Shown: positions 1 to 9,177, counted from the stretch's first letter. The stretch: 64,000 bases of DNA from Oceanobacillus sp. CFH 90083 (GCF_009389585.1 NZ_VIYG01000006.1:230557-294556); one strand, 5' to 3'. The notes: generated by a model from the sequence alone, not told the origin. A program made the numbers and translations.

Positions 1-5
1 TATCC

Positions 6-692
6 ATGGCTATCGTCGCCTTCATAGCTATAGCAGCAATATTTTTATTACGTAAATCCAACAGACTATCTATTCGAATTGGTCTGATCAGCTGGATTGC
101 TTTAAGCGCCTACTTTTTTATCGAAGCGATTGTTATTCGGGCGACCACTGCTCCCTATAGCTTTATGAATCAGCCAATGAGTGATCTCGGGATAACTACC
201 TGTGGAACGGATACTTACGTACTTGCAAGTTACGCTATTTGTTCACCTTATCATTGGCTGATGAACTGGACATTTTTTTTAACAGGCCTGATTATCCTTC
301 TTGGTGCTGTTTTCCTTTATCCTCTATGGCCAAAGGTTCGCTCTGCTAAAATAGCAAGTTTTTTCATTGGTATTTTTGGGGTGAGCTATGGCATCTCTGG
401 AATCGTTCCGGCAGATATTAATTTTAATTGGCATACGTTAACTGCGCTTCCGGGAATGGTTGTGCAGATTCCGGCAATGATTTTAATCAGTATTGCTATT
501 TATAAAAAGATGCCCTGTATCTTCTGGTGGACGATTATTTGTACGTCAGTCACTACAGCAGCTCTTATAGGTATTTTTCTGCAGTCTGTATTTACAGAGC
601 TTCCCGGCGGATTGCTGCAGCGTATCCTGTATGCTTCGGTGTATATATGGCTGACTGGTACGGCTGTTGGTCTTTGGAGAAAACGTTTTTAA
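6..692 (+). CDS. DUF998 family membrane protein
   Basis: Integral membrane protein of 228 residues with about six hydrophobic helices. The early loop carrying PMSDLGIT and the central GISGIVPAD segment match what I know of DUF998, a Bacillota membrane family of unknown function. The ATG lies five bases from the window edge, so its ribosome binding site cannot be judged and the true start could be upstream. A likely terminator follows at 756-795. No function can be assigned from the neighbours. Confidence 0.65.
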   Translation: MAIVAFIAIAAIFLLRKSNRLSIRIGLISWIALSAYFFIEAIVIRATTAPYSFMNQPMSDLGITTCGTDTYVLASYAICSPYHWLMNWTFFLTGLIILLGAVFLYPLWPKVRSAKIASFFIGIFGVSYGISGIVPADINFNWHTLTALPGMVVQIPAMILISIAIYKKMPCIFWWTIICTSVTTAALIGIFLQSVFTELPGGLLQRILYASVYIWLTGTAVGLWRKRF

Positions 693-755
693 TGTTATGG
701 TAAATGATGTCGAATACAGGTATTCAAAATGGTTTCATATGAATAAGCCAACGTG

Positions 756-795
756 CAAAAAACTCCTGCCGTATGGAGAGACCAGGCGTTTTTTG
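756..795 (+). terminator. Terminator after DUF998 gene
   Basis: AAAAAACTCCTG and CAGGCGTTTTTT form an imperfect stem (11 of 12 pairs) ending in a run of six T, about 65 bases after the stop codon. Confidence 0.6.
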
Positions 796-840
796 AAAGA
801 ATTGATTATATAATAATCTTCAAGGTGTCACTCAGCTCCC

Positions 841-859
841 TTTTGAACACGCACTATAA
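841..859 (-). repeat. Single R2-type end
   Basis: TTTTGAACACGCACTATAA is the reverse complement of the left end of the R2 copy at 15486. No clear partner end is seen upstream, so this is probably a truncated copy. Confidence 0.4.
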
Positions 860-934
860 ATTATATTGAATCCACGGATGCTTAGTGCTATGATTTTTAA
901 ATAAAATAGTTGTTGATGGAGGGAAGAAAAGAGC

Positions 935-2224
935 TTGAGTAAACAGAATGAAAAAATAAAAGAATACATAGACTCACCTGAAAAACAGCAGCAGTTGTAT
1001 AAACGGACATTGATTGTCGTTATTATTGCTCAAATTTTCGGAGGAGCCGGACTGGCTGTCGGTGTGACGGTTGGAGCTTTGTTAGCACAGGATTTGCTAG
1101 GCTCTGACAGTGCTGCTGGTTTGCCTTCCATGTTATTTACACTGGGAGCTGCCGGAGCTGCATTTCTGGTCGGAAGGGCATCACAACGTTATGGCCGGAG
1201 ATTTGGGCTGACTGCCGGATTCTTAGGAGGAGCACTTGGAGCTGTTGGTGTTATCATCGCAGCAGTTTCGGAAAATATTATCCTGTTATTCTTTACTTTA
1301 TTAATCTATGGAGCAGGTTCAGCAACAAATTTACAAGCGCGTTATGCAGGGACAGACTTGGCAAGTTCCAATCAGCGTGCAAAAGCGGTTAGTGTAGCGA
1401 TGGTCTCAAGTACGCTGGGAGCAGTAGCTGGCCCTAATTTAGTCAGTGTGATGGGAAGTTTTGCTGAGTCTATCGGAATACCAGCTCTTGCCGGACCATT
1501 TATATTAGCAGCAGCGGCATATTTTCTTGCCGGTCTGATCTTCTTTATACTGCTACGACCAGATCCGTTTATGGTGGCAAAGGAAATCAAACTGGCAGAG
1601 GATTTAATCAGGAATCATTCGGAAGGAAATGAGGAGACATCCTTAGAAAAAGATAAAAAAGGAATTTTTGCAGGCGGCTTTGTGATGATTATCAGCCAGT
1701 TTACCATGGTTTCTATCATGACTATGACACCCGTACATATGGGGCATCACGGTCATGGATTAGGTGATGTTGGGTTTGTCATCGGACTGCATGTTGGGGC
1801 TATGTATCTTCCATCCTTAATTACAGGCTATCTTGTTGATAAGGCTGGACGAATGAATATGGCATATGCTTCCGGTGTAACACTTATGCTTGCCGGGATA
1901 GCAGCAGCTTTTGGACCGGCGGAATCGACAATGGCTCATGTGATTTCTTTAGTCCTGCTTGGGCTCGGCTGGAATTTTGGGCTGATTAGCGGAACAGCAA
2001 TGCTGGTAGATGCAACTCCCGCAAATACACGTGCTAAAACACAAGGATCTGTGGATGTCTGGATCTCTCTTGCCGGTGCAATTGGCGGCGGGGCGTCTGG
2101 AGTAATTGTTGCCAAAGCTGGTTATATGACGTTAACATTGACTGGAGCATTGCTTGCTGTAAGCATTATTCCTGTTGTTATTTTAACAGCAGGTTATTTA
2201 AAAGGCTGGCGCTGGAATCATTAA
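935..2224 (+). CDS. MFS transporter
   Basis: Major facilitator superfamily permease of 429 residues with about 12 transmembrane helices. The loop GRASQRYGRRFG after helix 2 resembles MFS motif A, and a hydrophilic central loop around residues 215-245 separates the two six-helix halves. The substrate is unknown; a drug or metabolite exporter is possible. The start is a TTG preceded by GGAGGG at 918-923. It stands alone. The R2-type end AGAGGATGTTCAAA begins directly after the stop codon, so the element has landed at the gene's 3' edge. Confidence 0.85.
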   Translation: MSKQNEKIKEYIDSPEKQQQLYKRTLIVVIIAQIFGGAGLAVGVTVGALLAQDLLGSDSAAGLPSMLFTLGAAGAAFLVGRASQRYGRRFGLTAGFLGGALGAVGVIIAAVSENIILLFFTLLIYGAGSATNLQARYAGTDLASSNQRAKAVSVAMVSSTLGAVAGPNLVSVMGSFAESIGIPALAGPFILAAAAYFLAGLIFFILLRPDPFMVAKEIKLAEDLIRNHSEGNEETSLEKDKKGIFAGGFVMIISQFTMVSIMTMTPVHMGHHGHGLGDVGFVIGLHVGAMYLPSLITGYLVDKAGRMNMAYASGVTLMLAGIAAAFGPAESTMAHVISLVLLGLGWNFGLISGTAMLVDATPANTRAKTQGSVDVWISLAGAIGGGASGVIVAKAGYMTLTLTGALLAVSIIPVVILTAGYLKGWRWNH

Positions 2225-2400
2225 AGAGGATGTTCAAAGCCTCCCAATGATAAGCAGCGAAGTAATGACCTTCTGCTGCGAGGGTCCAGGTCATGTGGGC
2301 AACGTGGAAGTCACCACATTCTGTTCTTGTGGAAGCTTGACGTGTTTTTTCGATGGGATTAGGCTGTGACTACTCATCCCATCAAAAACAGTTAGCCCTT
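2223..2400. repeat. Degenerate R2 end with nested R1 hairpin
   Basis: An R2 left end (AGAGGATGTTCAAA, from 2225) abuts the MFS stop codon. At 2352-2383 a minus-strand R1-type hairpin is present, with stem TGGGAT/ATCCCA and a degenerate loop GAGTAGTCACAG. The same combination of R2 end and R1 hairpin occurs at 46632-46836. It fills most of the 281-base gap before the ABC ATPase. Confidence 0.5.
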
Positions 2401-2504
2401 TTTGAATACGGGTCTAAATGCATTTTACTAGAAATGAAGCGTGTAATATAGTATTCTAGCATGATAATTCACAGACTTTTCAATCAGATAGAGGGGATCT
2501 AGAA

Positions 2505-3290
2505 ATGGAGAATATTGTTTATTTTAATCAAGTAACATGGCGCAGAAATAATCAGGAAATTTTAAAAGGAATTAATTGGCAAATTAGAGAAGGGGAGCAG
2601 TGGGCTATTTTAGGTTTAAATGGCTCAGGAAAAACCTCTCTCTTAAATATTATAACTGGCTATAACTATCCGACGTCTGGAAAAATGACGGTGCTGGATC
2701 AGCTTTTTGGAAGAACGGATTTATTCGAATTGCGAAAGTCAATTGGCTATGTCAGCAGTGCGCTGGAACGGTTTCAGGAAACCATCCAGCTGGAACCGGT
2801 CGAAAATGTGATTGTCAGCGGAAAATTTGCTTCCTTTGGCATCTATGAAGAGGTGACAGCAGAGGATTGGCAGCAGGCAGACCAGATTCTTTCCGACCTG
2901 CGGCTGTCATATTTAAAAGGAAAAAAATATCAAGTACTTTCTCAAGGAGAGAAGAGAAGGGTTCTTATTGGTCGTGCGCTGATGAGCAGGCCGGAGATTT
3001 TGATTTTGGATGAACCCTGCTCTGGTTTAGATATTTTATCGCGTGAAGAAGTGCTGGAATTAATGGATGATTTAAAAAAGAATACGCATTTGCTTTATGT
3101 CACACATCATATTGAAGAAATTACTGAAGCAATTTCTCATGTTGCATTAGTTCGTGATGGTGAATTAGTTGCGACAGGAAAAAAGCGGGATGTTTTAACA
3201 GATGCTTTATTAAGTGACACATTTAAGATTCCTGTGCAAGTACATTGGGATGCAGACAGACCCTGGTTAACCATTGAAAAACGGAAATAG
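2505..3290 (+). CDS. ylmA: ABC transporter ATP-binding protein, YlmA-like
   Basis: Single ABC ATPase domain of 261 residues. Walker A is GLNGSGKT (about residues 38-45), the signature is LSQGEKRR, Walker B is ILILDEPCSGLD, and the switch histidine is in YVTHHIEE. It resembles B. subtilis YlmA of the ModF/PhrA-like subgroup. No permease gene is adjacent, so its partner and substrate are unknown; it could act alone or with a distant permease. The start ATG follows GAGGGGAT with normal spacing. Confidence 0.8.
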   Translation: MENIVYFNQVTWRRNNQEILKGINWQIREGEQWAILGLNGSGKTSLLNIITGYNYPTSGKMTVLDQLFGRTDLFELRKSIGYVSSALERFQETIQLEPVENVIVSGKFASFGIYEEVTAEDWQQADQILSDLRLSYLKGKKYQVLSQGEKRRVLIGRALMSRPEILILDEPCSGLDILSREEVLELMDDLKKNTHLLYVTHHIEEITEAISHVALVRDGELVATGKKRDVLTDALLSDTFKIPVQVHWDADRPWLTIEKRK

Positions 3291-3391
3291 CTGAGAACAA
3301 AATGTAATCGACACTCCCATTGATAGATGTTTCTAATTTTAGGAAAAAGGTGTATGATGAAAGAAAAAGTATATGAATGGGGGAAGGTTAA

Positions 3392-4441
3392 TTGAAAAGC
3401 AGATTTTTTATGGCTATTTTCATAGCTATGGCGCTATTATTGGCAGCATGCAGTAAGGATGATGATGGTCAAAAGCCGGCGCCGGAACCGGAAGAACAAA
3501 CAGAGGAAATTCCTGAATTAGGGGAAGAAGAAGCAGTAGAGATATTACAAGTCTATGAAGAAACATTCCGGAATATTATTGAAAATGCGGAGGAAGATGG
3601 AGAGTTAACAGATTTTCATTCTTGGGAAGAGCTTCATCAGGAATTTTTAACAATTATGTCAGAAGCATTAGCAGAGGACATAGAAGATACGTATTTTGAA
3701 GAAAATGAAGAAGGATCTATCTACATAGCAACTCCAGAGGAGCCAGTCTGGTTTGATGAAGAAGAAACATATGCGTTTGAAAAAGTGGAAAATAATTTAT
3801 ATAAACTGGAGCAAGAGCAGACAGATCAGATGCTTATCGTTACTTACACGATTTTCTGGGATGAAGAGAAGTGGATTGTCGCAAATGTGGAACTGGAAGA
3901 CCTTGCAGCGGAGGAAAGTAATGCGCTAAATGCCGAAGCGGATACCAACACCGATCAGACGGAGCAGGAAAATAATCCGGATACAGAAACGACAGCAGAA
4001 ACTGATGAGACAATGGATGAACATCTTTCTGATGATACGGATGCTAACACAGCAGAGGAAGATGTCCAGGCGAATGACAGTGAAGGAAATGACCCGAATC
4101 AGAGTGGTACAAATTCAAACAATAATGGCACATCGAATGGTACGGATGCAGATTCTTCGGAGGAGAGCCAGAATTTGGAATCCGTAGAGAATGAAGGAGA
4201 GAATTCAGAAGAAGCGTCATCCATAGATGAATCAACAGCTGAAAATTTGGTTAAAGCACATTTGAATATTATAGATGATAATAGCTTACAAGCTGTTGCC
4301 AGTCATCAGGATGAAGATGGGAACTTTGTTGTTCAGGTATTTGAACTTGTGGATCAGGAAGATGATATAGCACATACAGCTACTTATGGCTGGTATACGG
4401 TAGATAAAGATACGGGCGAAGTGAAAGAGACACAATTTTAA
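3392..4441 (+). CDS. Acidic lipoprotein with C-terminal PepSY-like domain
   Basis: Secreted lipoprotein of 349 residues. The signal peptide ends in a lipobox LLAAC, with Cys at about residue 20. An acidic globular region (about 45-175) is followed by a low-complexity linker rich in Asp, Glu, Asn and Thr (about 180-280). The last 70 residues look PepSY-like, with AENLVKAHL and GWYTVDKDTGEVKE. The strong acidity suits a halotolerant surface protein. Start is TTG after GGGGGAAGG. Function unknown. A strong terminator follows. Confidence 0.7.
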   Translation: MKSRFFMAIFIAMALLLAACSKDDDGQKPAPEPEEQTEEIPELGEEEAVEILQVYEETFRNIIENAEEDGELTDFHSWEELHQEFLTIMSEALAEDIEDTYFEENEEGSIYIATPEEPVWFDEEETYAFEKVENNLYKLEQEQTDQMLIVTYTIFWDEEKWIVANVELEDLAAEESNALNAEADTNTDQTEQENNPDTETTAETDETMDEHLSDDTDANTAEEDVQANDSEGNDPNQSGTNSNNNGTSNGTDADSSEESQNLESVENEGENSEEASSIDESTAENLVKAHLNIIDDNSLQAVASHQDEDGNFVVQVFELVDQEDDIAHTATYGWYTVDKDTGEVKETQF

Positions 4442-4460
4442 ATGGGAAAAAATAAGTATA

Positions 4461-4506
4461 AAACTGGCGGAATGCTCTTATTAAAAGAAGTATTCCGCCA
4501 GTTTTT
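4461..4506 (+). terminator. Rho-independent terminator
   Basis: AAACTGGCGGAAT pairs with ATTCCGCCAGTTT and runs into T6, 20 bases after the lipoprotein stop codon. Confidence 0.85.
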
Positions 4507-4599
4507 TGTTATAAAATAGCGTCCGGTAAAGAAATGAGCCGGCTAAGAATGCAACGTTACCGAGGCTGTCATGTTGTTAGTCTGTAAGGGTGTTTTATA

Positions 4600-4845
4600 C
4601 TACCGTTTAAGCTTTTCCATCAAATGGTCTGCTTCCTTTGCATGGGGTGTATAGCTGTTATTTTTCCAATGATTCCAGATTTCTGATACCAATAGAGCGA
4701 TAAGAGATAATACGGATACAAGTTCTTCATTTGACAGAGGAATAAGCCTGTAGCCGAAAAGCATGGCGGCAGTATTAACAAAAACGATAATTAGAACAGC
4801 CAGCCGTACCCATTTGTTATTAATTTTTGCTAAGTTTTCGCTCAT
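4600..4845 (-). CDS. SPP1-type phage holin family protein
   Basis: Small protein of 81 residues with two hydrophobic helices (about 11-30 and 40-57) and a charged C-terminus. The tail WKNNSYTPHAKEADHLMEKLK matches the conserved end of the SPP1 holin family as I remember it. Holins make pores that release a phage or cell-wall lysin. No endolysin or other phage gene is adjacent, so this is an orphan, either a prophage remnant or a domesticated holin. A GGGGG ribosome binding site lies just upstream on the minus strand. Confidence 0.7.
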   Translation of the reverse strand: MSENLAKINNKWVRLAVLIIVFVNTAAMLFGYRLIPLSNEELVSVLSLIALLVSEIWNHWKNNSYTPHAKEADHLMEKLKR

Positions 4846-4922
4846 GAAAGTAGCCCCCTTTTTATAGCTTATGGGCTTGGGCAGATAATTATGAGAGAGG
4901 AAATAATCTAATATAAAGTTAT

Positions 4923-4953
4923 AATGTTACATTAATATTAAAAATGTTACATT
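4923..4953. promoter_or_regulatory. Paired AATGTTACATT motifs upstream of LPMO
   Basis: AATGTTACATT occurs at 4923-4933 and 4943-4953, exactly 20 bases (two helical turns) apart. The same motif recurs upstream of the secreted CAP protein at 47090-47130. This is a possible shared operator; the regulator is unknown. Confidence 0.35.
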
Positions 4954-5102
4954 TGTATTAAACATTATAATCTATGTTGGCGCTTTCAACTTTTGGTGAT
5001 AGTATAAATCTAAGATGGTCGTAAATGAAGGATATAATGATTTTCACCTGTGAGAATACCTCTCTCATTTATAACTGTCTAAACAAATAAAGGAGGAGTT
5101 TT

Positions 5103-5900
5103 ATGCAAAGGTTATTTCAGGGCAAGTCATTGAAGTATCTAGGAACATCTATTGTTTCACTCGTCTTTTTAATGTTTATTGGGTTAGAAACAGCAGCTGC
5201 ACACGGATATATTGAGCAGCCAAAATCAAGAGGATTATTGTGTAATGAGCAAGTCAATACAGGTTGTGGAGGCGTTCAATGGGAACCGCAAAGCCTTGAA
5301 GGGCCAAAAGGATTTCCAGGGGTAAGTATTCCGGATGGAGAAATTGCTTCCGCTGGAGGCGTTTTTCCACAATTGGATGAACAGACGGCAGATCGATGGG
5401 CAAAGGTGAATTTGAATTCTGGAGTAAATTCATTTACCTGGCATTTAACAGCTAAGCATGCAACAACGAAATGGCATTATTATATTACAAAGCCTGATTG
5501 GAATCCCAATCAGCCATTAACAAGAGATCAATTTGAACTGGTTCCATTCTATGAAGTATATGATGGAGGAGCAAGACCTGGCGAAAAAGTAACGCATCAA
5601 GTAACAATTCCGGAACGGACAGGCTACCATGTCATTTTAGGAGTCTGGGATGTGGATGATACGGCGAATGCTTTCTATAACGTCATTGATGCTAACTTTG
5701 GCGGTACAGGAACAAATCCAGATCCAGACCCGGCTCCTGAAGAACCAAATCCAGAAGTTCCTAATTATCCAGCATGGGATGCTAGTTTGATTTATCTTGG
5801 AGGAGACAAAGTTACGTACAATGGCAAGGTCTATCAAGCAAAATGGTGGACAACAGGAGAGACACCAGGAAGTGCTGGTGTCTGGCAGTTGATAGAATGA
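5103..5900 (+). CDS. Secreted AA10 lytic polysaccharide monooxygenase with chitin-binding module
   Basis: Copper enzyme that oxidatively cleaves chitin or related polysaccharide outside the cell. The signal peptide ends AAA before His34 in HGYIEQP, which becomes the mature N-terminal copper ligand. The second brace histidine is probably His119 in LTAKHATTKW. The AA10 catalytic domain covers about residues 34-200. A Pro/Glu linker (about 205-220) leads to a C-terminal CBM5/12 chitin-binding module (about 222-264, with Trp/Tyr residues in YQAKWW). Start ATG follows AAAGGAGGAG. It stands alone; no chitinase is nearby. Confidence 0.9.
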   Translation: MQRLFQGKSLKYLGTSIVSLVFLMFIGLETAAAHGYIEQPKSRGLLCNEQVNTGCGGVQWEPQSLEGPKGFPGVSIPDGEIASAGGVFPQLDEQTADRWAKVNLNSGVNSFTWHLTAKHATTKWHYYITKPDWNPNQPLTRDQFELVPFYEVYDGGARPGEKVTHQVTIPERTGYHVILGVWDVDDTANAFYNVIDANFGGTGTNPDPDPAPEEPNPEVPNYPAWDASLIYLGGDKVTYNGKVYQAKWWTTGETPGSAGVWQLIE

Positions 5901-5980
5901 GCGAATCGAAATTCTCAAGAGATTCAAACAGTTTCATAAGGTAGATATATTTATATATTTACCAAAATAAAAAAAGAATG

Positions 5981-6009
5981 TTGCATAAATGTAAAAATTT
6001 TAGTATGAT
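5981..6009 (+). promoter_or_regulatory. Sigma-A promoter of thrS leader
   Basis: TTGCAT (5981-5986), a 17-base spacer and TATGAT (6004-6009) sit just upstream of the first T-box. Confidence 0.6.
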
Positions 6010-6025
6010 ACTCTATAATTTATTA

Positions 6026-6268
6026 ATGAAAAGCAATGAAGAGGACACGAATTACTTGGAAGGCTTAAAGAGAGGAGAGCAGAAGCTGAGAGCTCTCTAG
6101 CCAGGAAGGGTAATTTACCGCCTCTGAGCTGCGTCAGGGGAGCAACTGACGTCGTAAAATGCAACGTTACTGCAAAATGAAGCCGTCAATGTTTGACGGG
6201 AATTTGGGTGGAACCGCGGAGATAACACATTCGCCCCTTCTTAGGAAGGGGAGGATGTGTTTTTTTAA
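6026..6268 (+). promoter_or_regulatory. T-box riboswitch 1 (threonine)
   Basis: tRNA-sensing leader. The T-box element AATTTGGGTGGAACCGCGG is at 6201-6219. The Thr specifier codon ACC is probably 6117-6119 on the 3' side of stem I. The terminator stem is ACACATTCGCCCCTTC (6225-6240) with GAAGGGGAGGATGTGT (6245-6260), followed by T7. Uncharged tRNA-Thr should favour the antiterminator and thrS expression. Confidence 0.9.
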
Positions 6269-6285
6269 TACGATAAAAAATGATT

Positions 6286-6532
6286 AGACAAGAAAAAGCG
6301 ATGAAGAGGATATGAATTATCTGAAAGGTTTAAAGAGAGGAGAGCAGAAGGTGGGAGCTCTCTAACCAAGCAGGATCATTTACCACCTCCAGAGTGCGTC
6401 AGGGTAGCAACTGACGCCGTAGAATGCAACGTTACTGCAAAATGAAGCTGTCAATGTTTGACGGGAATTTGGGTGGAACCACGGAAAAGCATATTCGTCC
6501 CTTTGTAATAGAAGGAGGAGTATGCTTTTTTC
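6286..6532 (+). promoter_or_regulatory. T-box riboswitch 2 (threonine), tandem copy
   Basis: Near-duplicate of T-box 1, displaced by 265 bases. The T-box element is at 6466-6484, with ACCACGG where copy 1 has ACCGCGG. The ACC specifier is at 6382-6384. The terminator pairs AAAAGCATA (6485-6493) with TATGCTTTTTT (6521-6531). Two sensors in series give a steeper response to threonine starvation, as known for B. subtilis thrZ. Confidence 0.88.
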
Positions 6533-6547
6533 TTTGTACCACTTTAA

Positions 6548-6650
6548 GGTTTTGATGGGGAGAGTAATCGCAGCCCCAGTCCCAACTAAGGCAATCCTGG
6601 CAATCCTGCGCCTTTCGGACTTGGCTTGCCAAGTTTTCTTTAAAAATTTA
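6548..6650 (+). repeat. R1 structured repeat inside thrS leader
   Basis: Hairpin A is TGGGG (6556-6560) with CCCCA (6574-6578) around the conserved GAGTAATCGCA loop. Hairpin B is GGCAA (6590-6594) with TTGCC (6626-6630), followed by AAGTTTTCTTTAAAAATTTA. The copy lies between the second T-box terminator and the thrS ribosome binding site, so it is transcribed as part of the thrS mRNA. Confidence 0.8.
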
Positions 6651-6667
6651 GAAGGAGTGTTTAGAAA

Positions 6668-8590
6668 ATGAATAATAAAGTAAAAATTGTATTTCCAGAT
6701 GGCAGAGAGAAAAAGGTCGAAAAGGGTATTTCATTAAAAGAAATTGCAGAACAAATATCAGTGAGTTTGGCAAAGAAAGCTGTTGCAGGAAAAGTGAACG
6801 GCAAGCTGGTGGATGTAAGTTATTCTATTTCAGAAGAGAGTGCGATTGAACTCTTGACACTAGATTCGGAAGAAGGGCTCGGTGTTATGCGTCATACTGC
6901 TGCACATATTTTAGCACAGGCAGTGGAGCGTCTTTTTGGGAAAGGGAGTGTTCAGTTTGGTGTTGGTCCTGTTATCGAACATGGCTTCTATTATGATATG
7001 AAATGTCAGGTATCGATAAATCAGGCCGATTTACTGGAAATCGAAAAAGAGATGCAAAAGATTATTCAGGAAAATATTTCGATTCGTTCTTATGAGCTTT
7101 CGTTAGAAGAAGCGGAATTGTACTTTAAAAGTCAGAATCAGCCTTATAAGCTAGAGCTGCTAAAGCGTATTCCGGTAGATGAAGGCATCACAATCTATGA
7201 GCAGGGAGATTTCGCTGATTTATGCCGGGGGCCTCATTTACCATCTACTGGCTATGTAAAAGCATTTCGCCTTACAAAACTGGCCGGAGCATATTGGCGT
7301 GGTGACAGTAATAATGAAATGCTCCAGCGTATTTATGGCATTGCATTTGCAAAGAAAAAAGATTTAGAAGCGCATTTGCGCTTCTTAGAAGAAGCTGAAA
7401 AAAGGGATCATCGTAAATTAGGGAAACAGCTGGAACTATTTATGTTTTCTGAGGAAGCGCCGGGTATGCCATTTTATTTACCTGATGGTCAAATTATCCG
7501 TCAGGAGCTTGAACAGTTTTCCAGAGAAGCACAGCTAAAAGCAGGGTATCAGGAAGTACGTACGCCGCTTTTAATGAATCAGCAGCTTTGGGAGGAATCC
7601 GGTCATTGGGATCACTATCATGAGAACATGTATTTTTCCGAAGTAGACCATACAAACTTTGCTCTGAAACCGATGAATTGTCCGGGACACATGTTAATTT
7701 ATAAACAAAAGCTGCGCTCTTATCGTGATTTGCCGATAAGACTGGCTGAATTCGGGCAAGTACACCGTCATGAATACAGTGGAGCTTTAAATGGATTACT
7801 TCGGGTCCGCACTTTTTGTCAGGATGATGCCCATATTTTTGTAAGGGAGGACCAGATTGAGGCGGAAATGGAAAAAGCGATTCATTTAATTGATGAGATA
7901 TATGGAGTGTTTGGTTTTTCTTATACTATTGAATTATCCACTCGGCCGGACAACTCAATGGGAGATGATGCAGCCTGGGAAATGTCAGAGCAAGCTTTAG
8001 CAAATGTTTTAGAGCGTGTAGATCTGCCTTATCAGGTAAATGAGGGGGATGGTGCATTTTATGGACCGAAAATTGATTTTCATATCAAAGATGCTCTAGG
8101 ACGCAGTCATCAATGTGCAACATTGCAGCTGGATTTTCAAATGCCGGAGAAATTTGATTTAACTTATGTCAATGCTGATAATGCAAAGGAACGTCCAGTT
8201 GTTATCCATCGGGCTATATATGGGTCCATTGATCGCTTTTTGGGCATTCTGGTAGAACATTTTGCAGGTGCTTTTCCTGTTTGGCTGGCTCCTGTTCAAG
8301 CTATTATTCTGCCGGTTTCCTCCGTGCATCAGCCTTATGCTGATCGATTAAGGAAAACTTTTAAAGCAGCAGGTATCCGTATTGAAATAGATGACCGGGA
8401 AGAGAAGCTTGGATGGAAGCTCAGAGAAGCGCAGATAAAGAAAATACCTTATATATTTGTTGCTGGTGATACGGAGGAAGAACAACAAGCGATAAATGTC
8501 AGGAAATATGGGGAGAAACAGAGTAACAGCTTATCTGTTATGGATGTATTAAAAAATGTGGAGAAGGAAATTTTAGAAAAGCACGTATAA
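6668..8590 (+). CDS. thrS: Threonyl-tRNA synthetase
   Basis: Charges tRNA-Thr with threonine. It is full length at 640 residues: TGS domain (about 1-63), editing domain with HTAAHILAQA and the DLCRGPH segment, class II catalytic core, and C-terminal anticodon-binding domain. The zinc-site residues are visible in MNCPGH, VHRHEYSG and VIHRAIYGS. Start ATG follows GAAGGAG. Expression is controlled by the tandem T-box leader. Tandem T-boxes are typical of the B. subtilis thrZ copy, so a second ThrRS gene could exist elsewhere in the genome. Confidence 0.96.
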   Translation: MNNKVKIVFPDGREKKVEKGISLKEIAEQISVSLAKKAVAGKVNGKLVDVSYSISEESAIELLTLDSEEGLGVMRHTAAHILAQAVERLFGKGSVQFGVGPVIEHGFYYDMKCQVSINQADLLEIEKEMQKIIQENISIRSYELSLEEAELYFKSQNQPYKLELLKRIPVDEGITIYEQGDFADLCRGPHLPSTGYVKAFRLTKLAGAYWRGDSNNEMLQRIYGIAFAKKKDLEAHLRFLEEAEKRDHRKLGKQLELFMFSEEAPGMPFYLPDGQIIRQELEQFSREAQLKAGYQEVRTPLLMNQQLWEESGHWDHYHENMYFSEVDHTNFALKPMNCPGHMLIYKQKLRSYRDLPIRLAEFGQVHRHEYSGALNGLLRVRTFCQDDAHIFVREDQIEAEMEKAIHLIDEIYGVFGFSYTIELSTRPDNSMGDDAAWEMSEQALANVLERVDLPYQVNEGDGAFYGPKIDFHIKDALGRSHQCATLQLDFQMPEKFDLTYVNADNAKERPVVIHRAIYGSIDRFLGILVEHFAGAFPVWLAPVQAIILPVSSVHQPYADRLRKTFKAAGIRIEIDDREEKLGWKLREAQIKKIPYIFVAGDTEEEQQAINVRKYGEKQSNSLSVMDVLKNVEKEILEKHV

Positions 8591-8701
8591 TTTTACGAAA
8601 TGAGGAATTTCCTGTCGGATATCTTTGTATAATTACTATTCATTCTCTCTCCTTTCGTATAAAATGGAAGTATCATCTAAAGCTGAAGGGGATGAGTGAG
8701 G

Positions 8702-9157
8702 ATGACCATTACATTTAAGAAAATTGACAGCTCGAACTATAAAAAATGCTCGCTATTAAAAGTGAATGATAATCAAAAAGATTTTGTAGCTCCTAATTGG
8801 TATTCTATTTTAGAAGCGGTTTATGAAGGGGAAGAGAAACATCCATATGCCATTTATCATGAAGAGGAAATGGTCGGGTTTTTAATGTATTCTTATTATC
8901 CGGCAGATGAAGAATATCATAAAGATTCATGGTGGATGGAACGATTTATGGTTGCCAAAGACTTTCAAGGTAAGGGATATGGAAAAGCATCATTAAAGAA
9001 ATTTATAGAAGACTTTCAAAGCGATTATCCAGAAGAAGAATTACGAACATCTGCTGTGAAGGATAATCATGTTGCTATCACATTGTATGAGCATAGCGGC
9101 TTTCAACGGACAGGTGAATTTGTTGAAGGAGAGGCAGTACTGTTGTTAGGTAGTTAG
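8702..9157 (+). CDS. GNAT family N-acetyltransferase
   Basis: Protein of 151 residues with the GNAT acetyl-CoA binding motif, visible as FMVAKDFQGKGYGKASLKKF (about residues 80-100), and a C-terminal YEHSGFQRTGE segment typical of small-molecule acetyltransferases such as the SpeG-like group. I chose ATG 8702 because AAGGGGA sits nine bases upstream; an in-frame GTG at 8696 is too close to that site. Substrate unknown. A terminator follows. Confidence 0.82.
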   Translation: MTITFKKIDSSNYKKCSLLKVNDNQKDFVAPNWYSILEAVYEGEEKHPYAIYHEEEMVGFLMYSYYPADEEYHKDSWWMERFMVAKDFQGKGYGKASLKKFIEDFQSDYPEEELRTSAVKDNHVAITLYEHSGFQRTGEFVEGEAVLLLGS

Positions 9158-9177
9158 AAGTGTCCCAAATATTAGTA

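Noticed and set aside
3930..4187. Frame of 85 residues rich in Arg/Met/Gln inside the lipoprotein gene
   Set aside because: It is a shadow of the repetitive acidic linker of the lipoprotein read in another frame.
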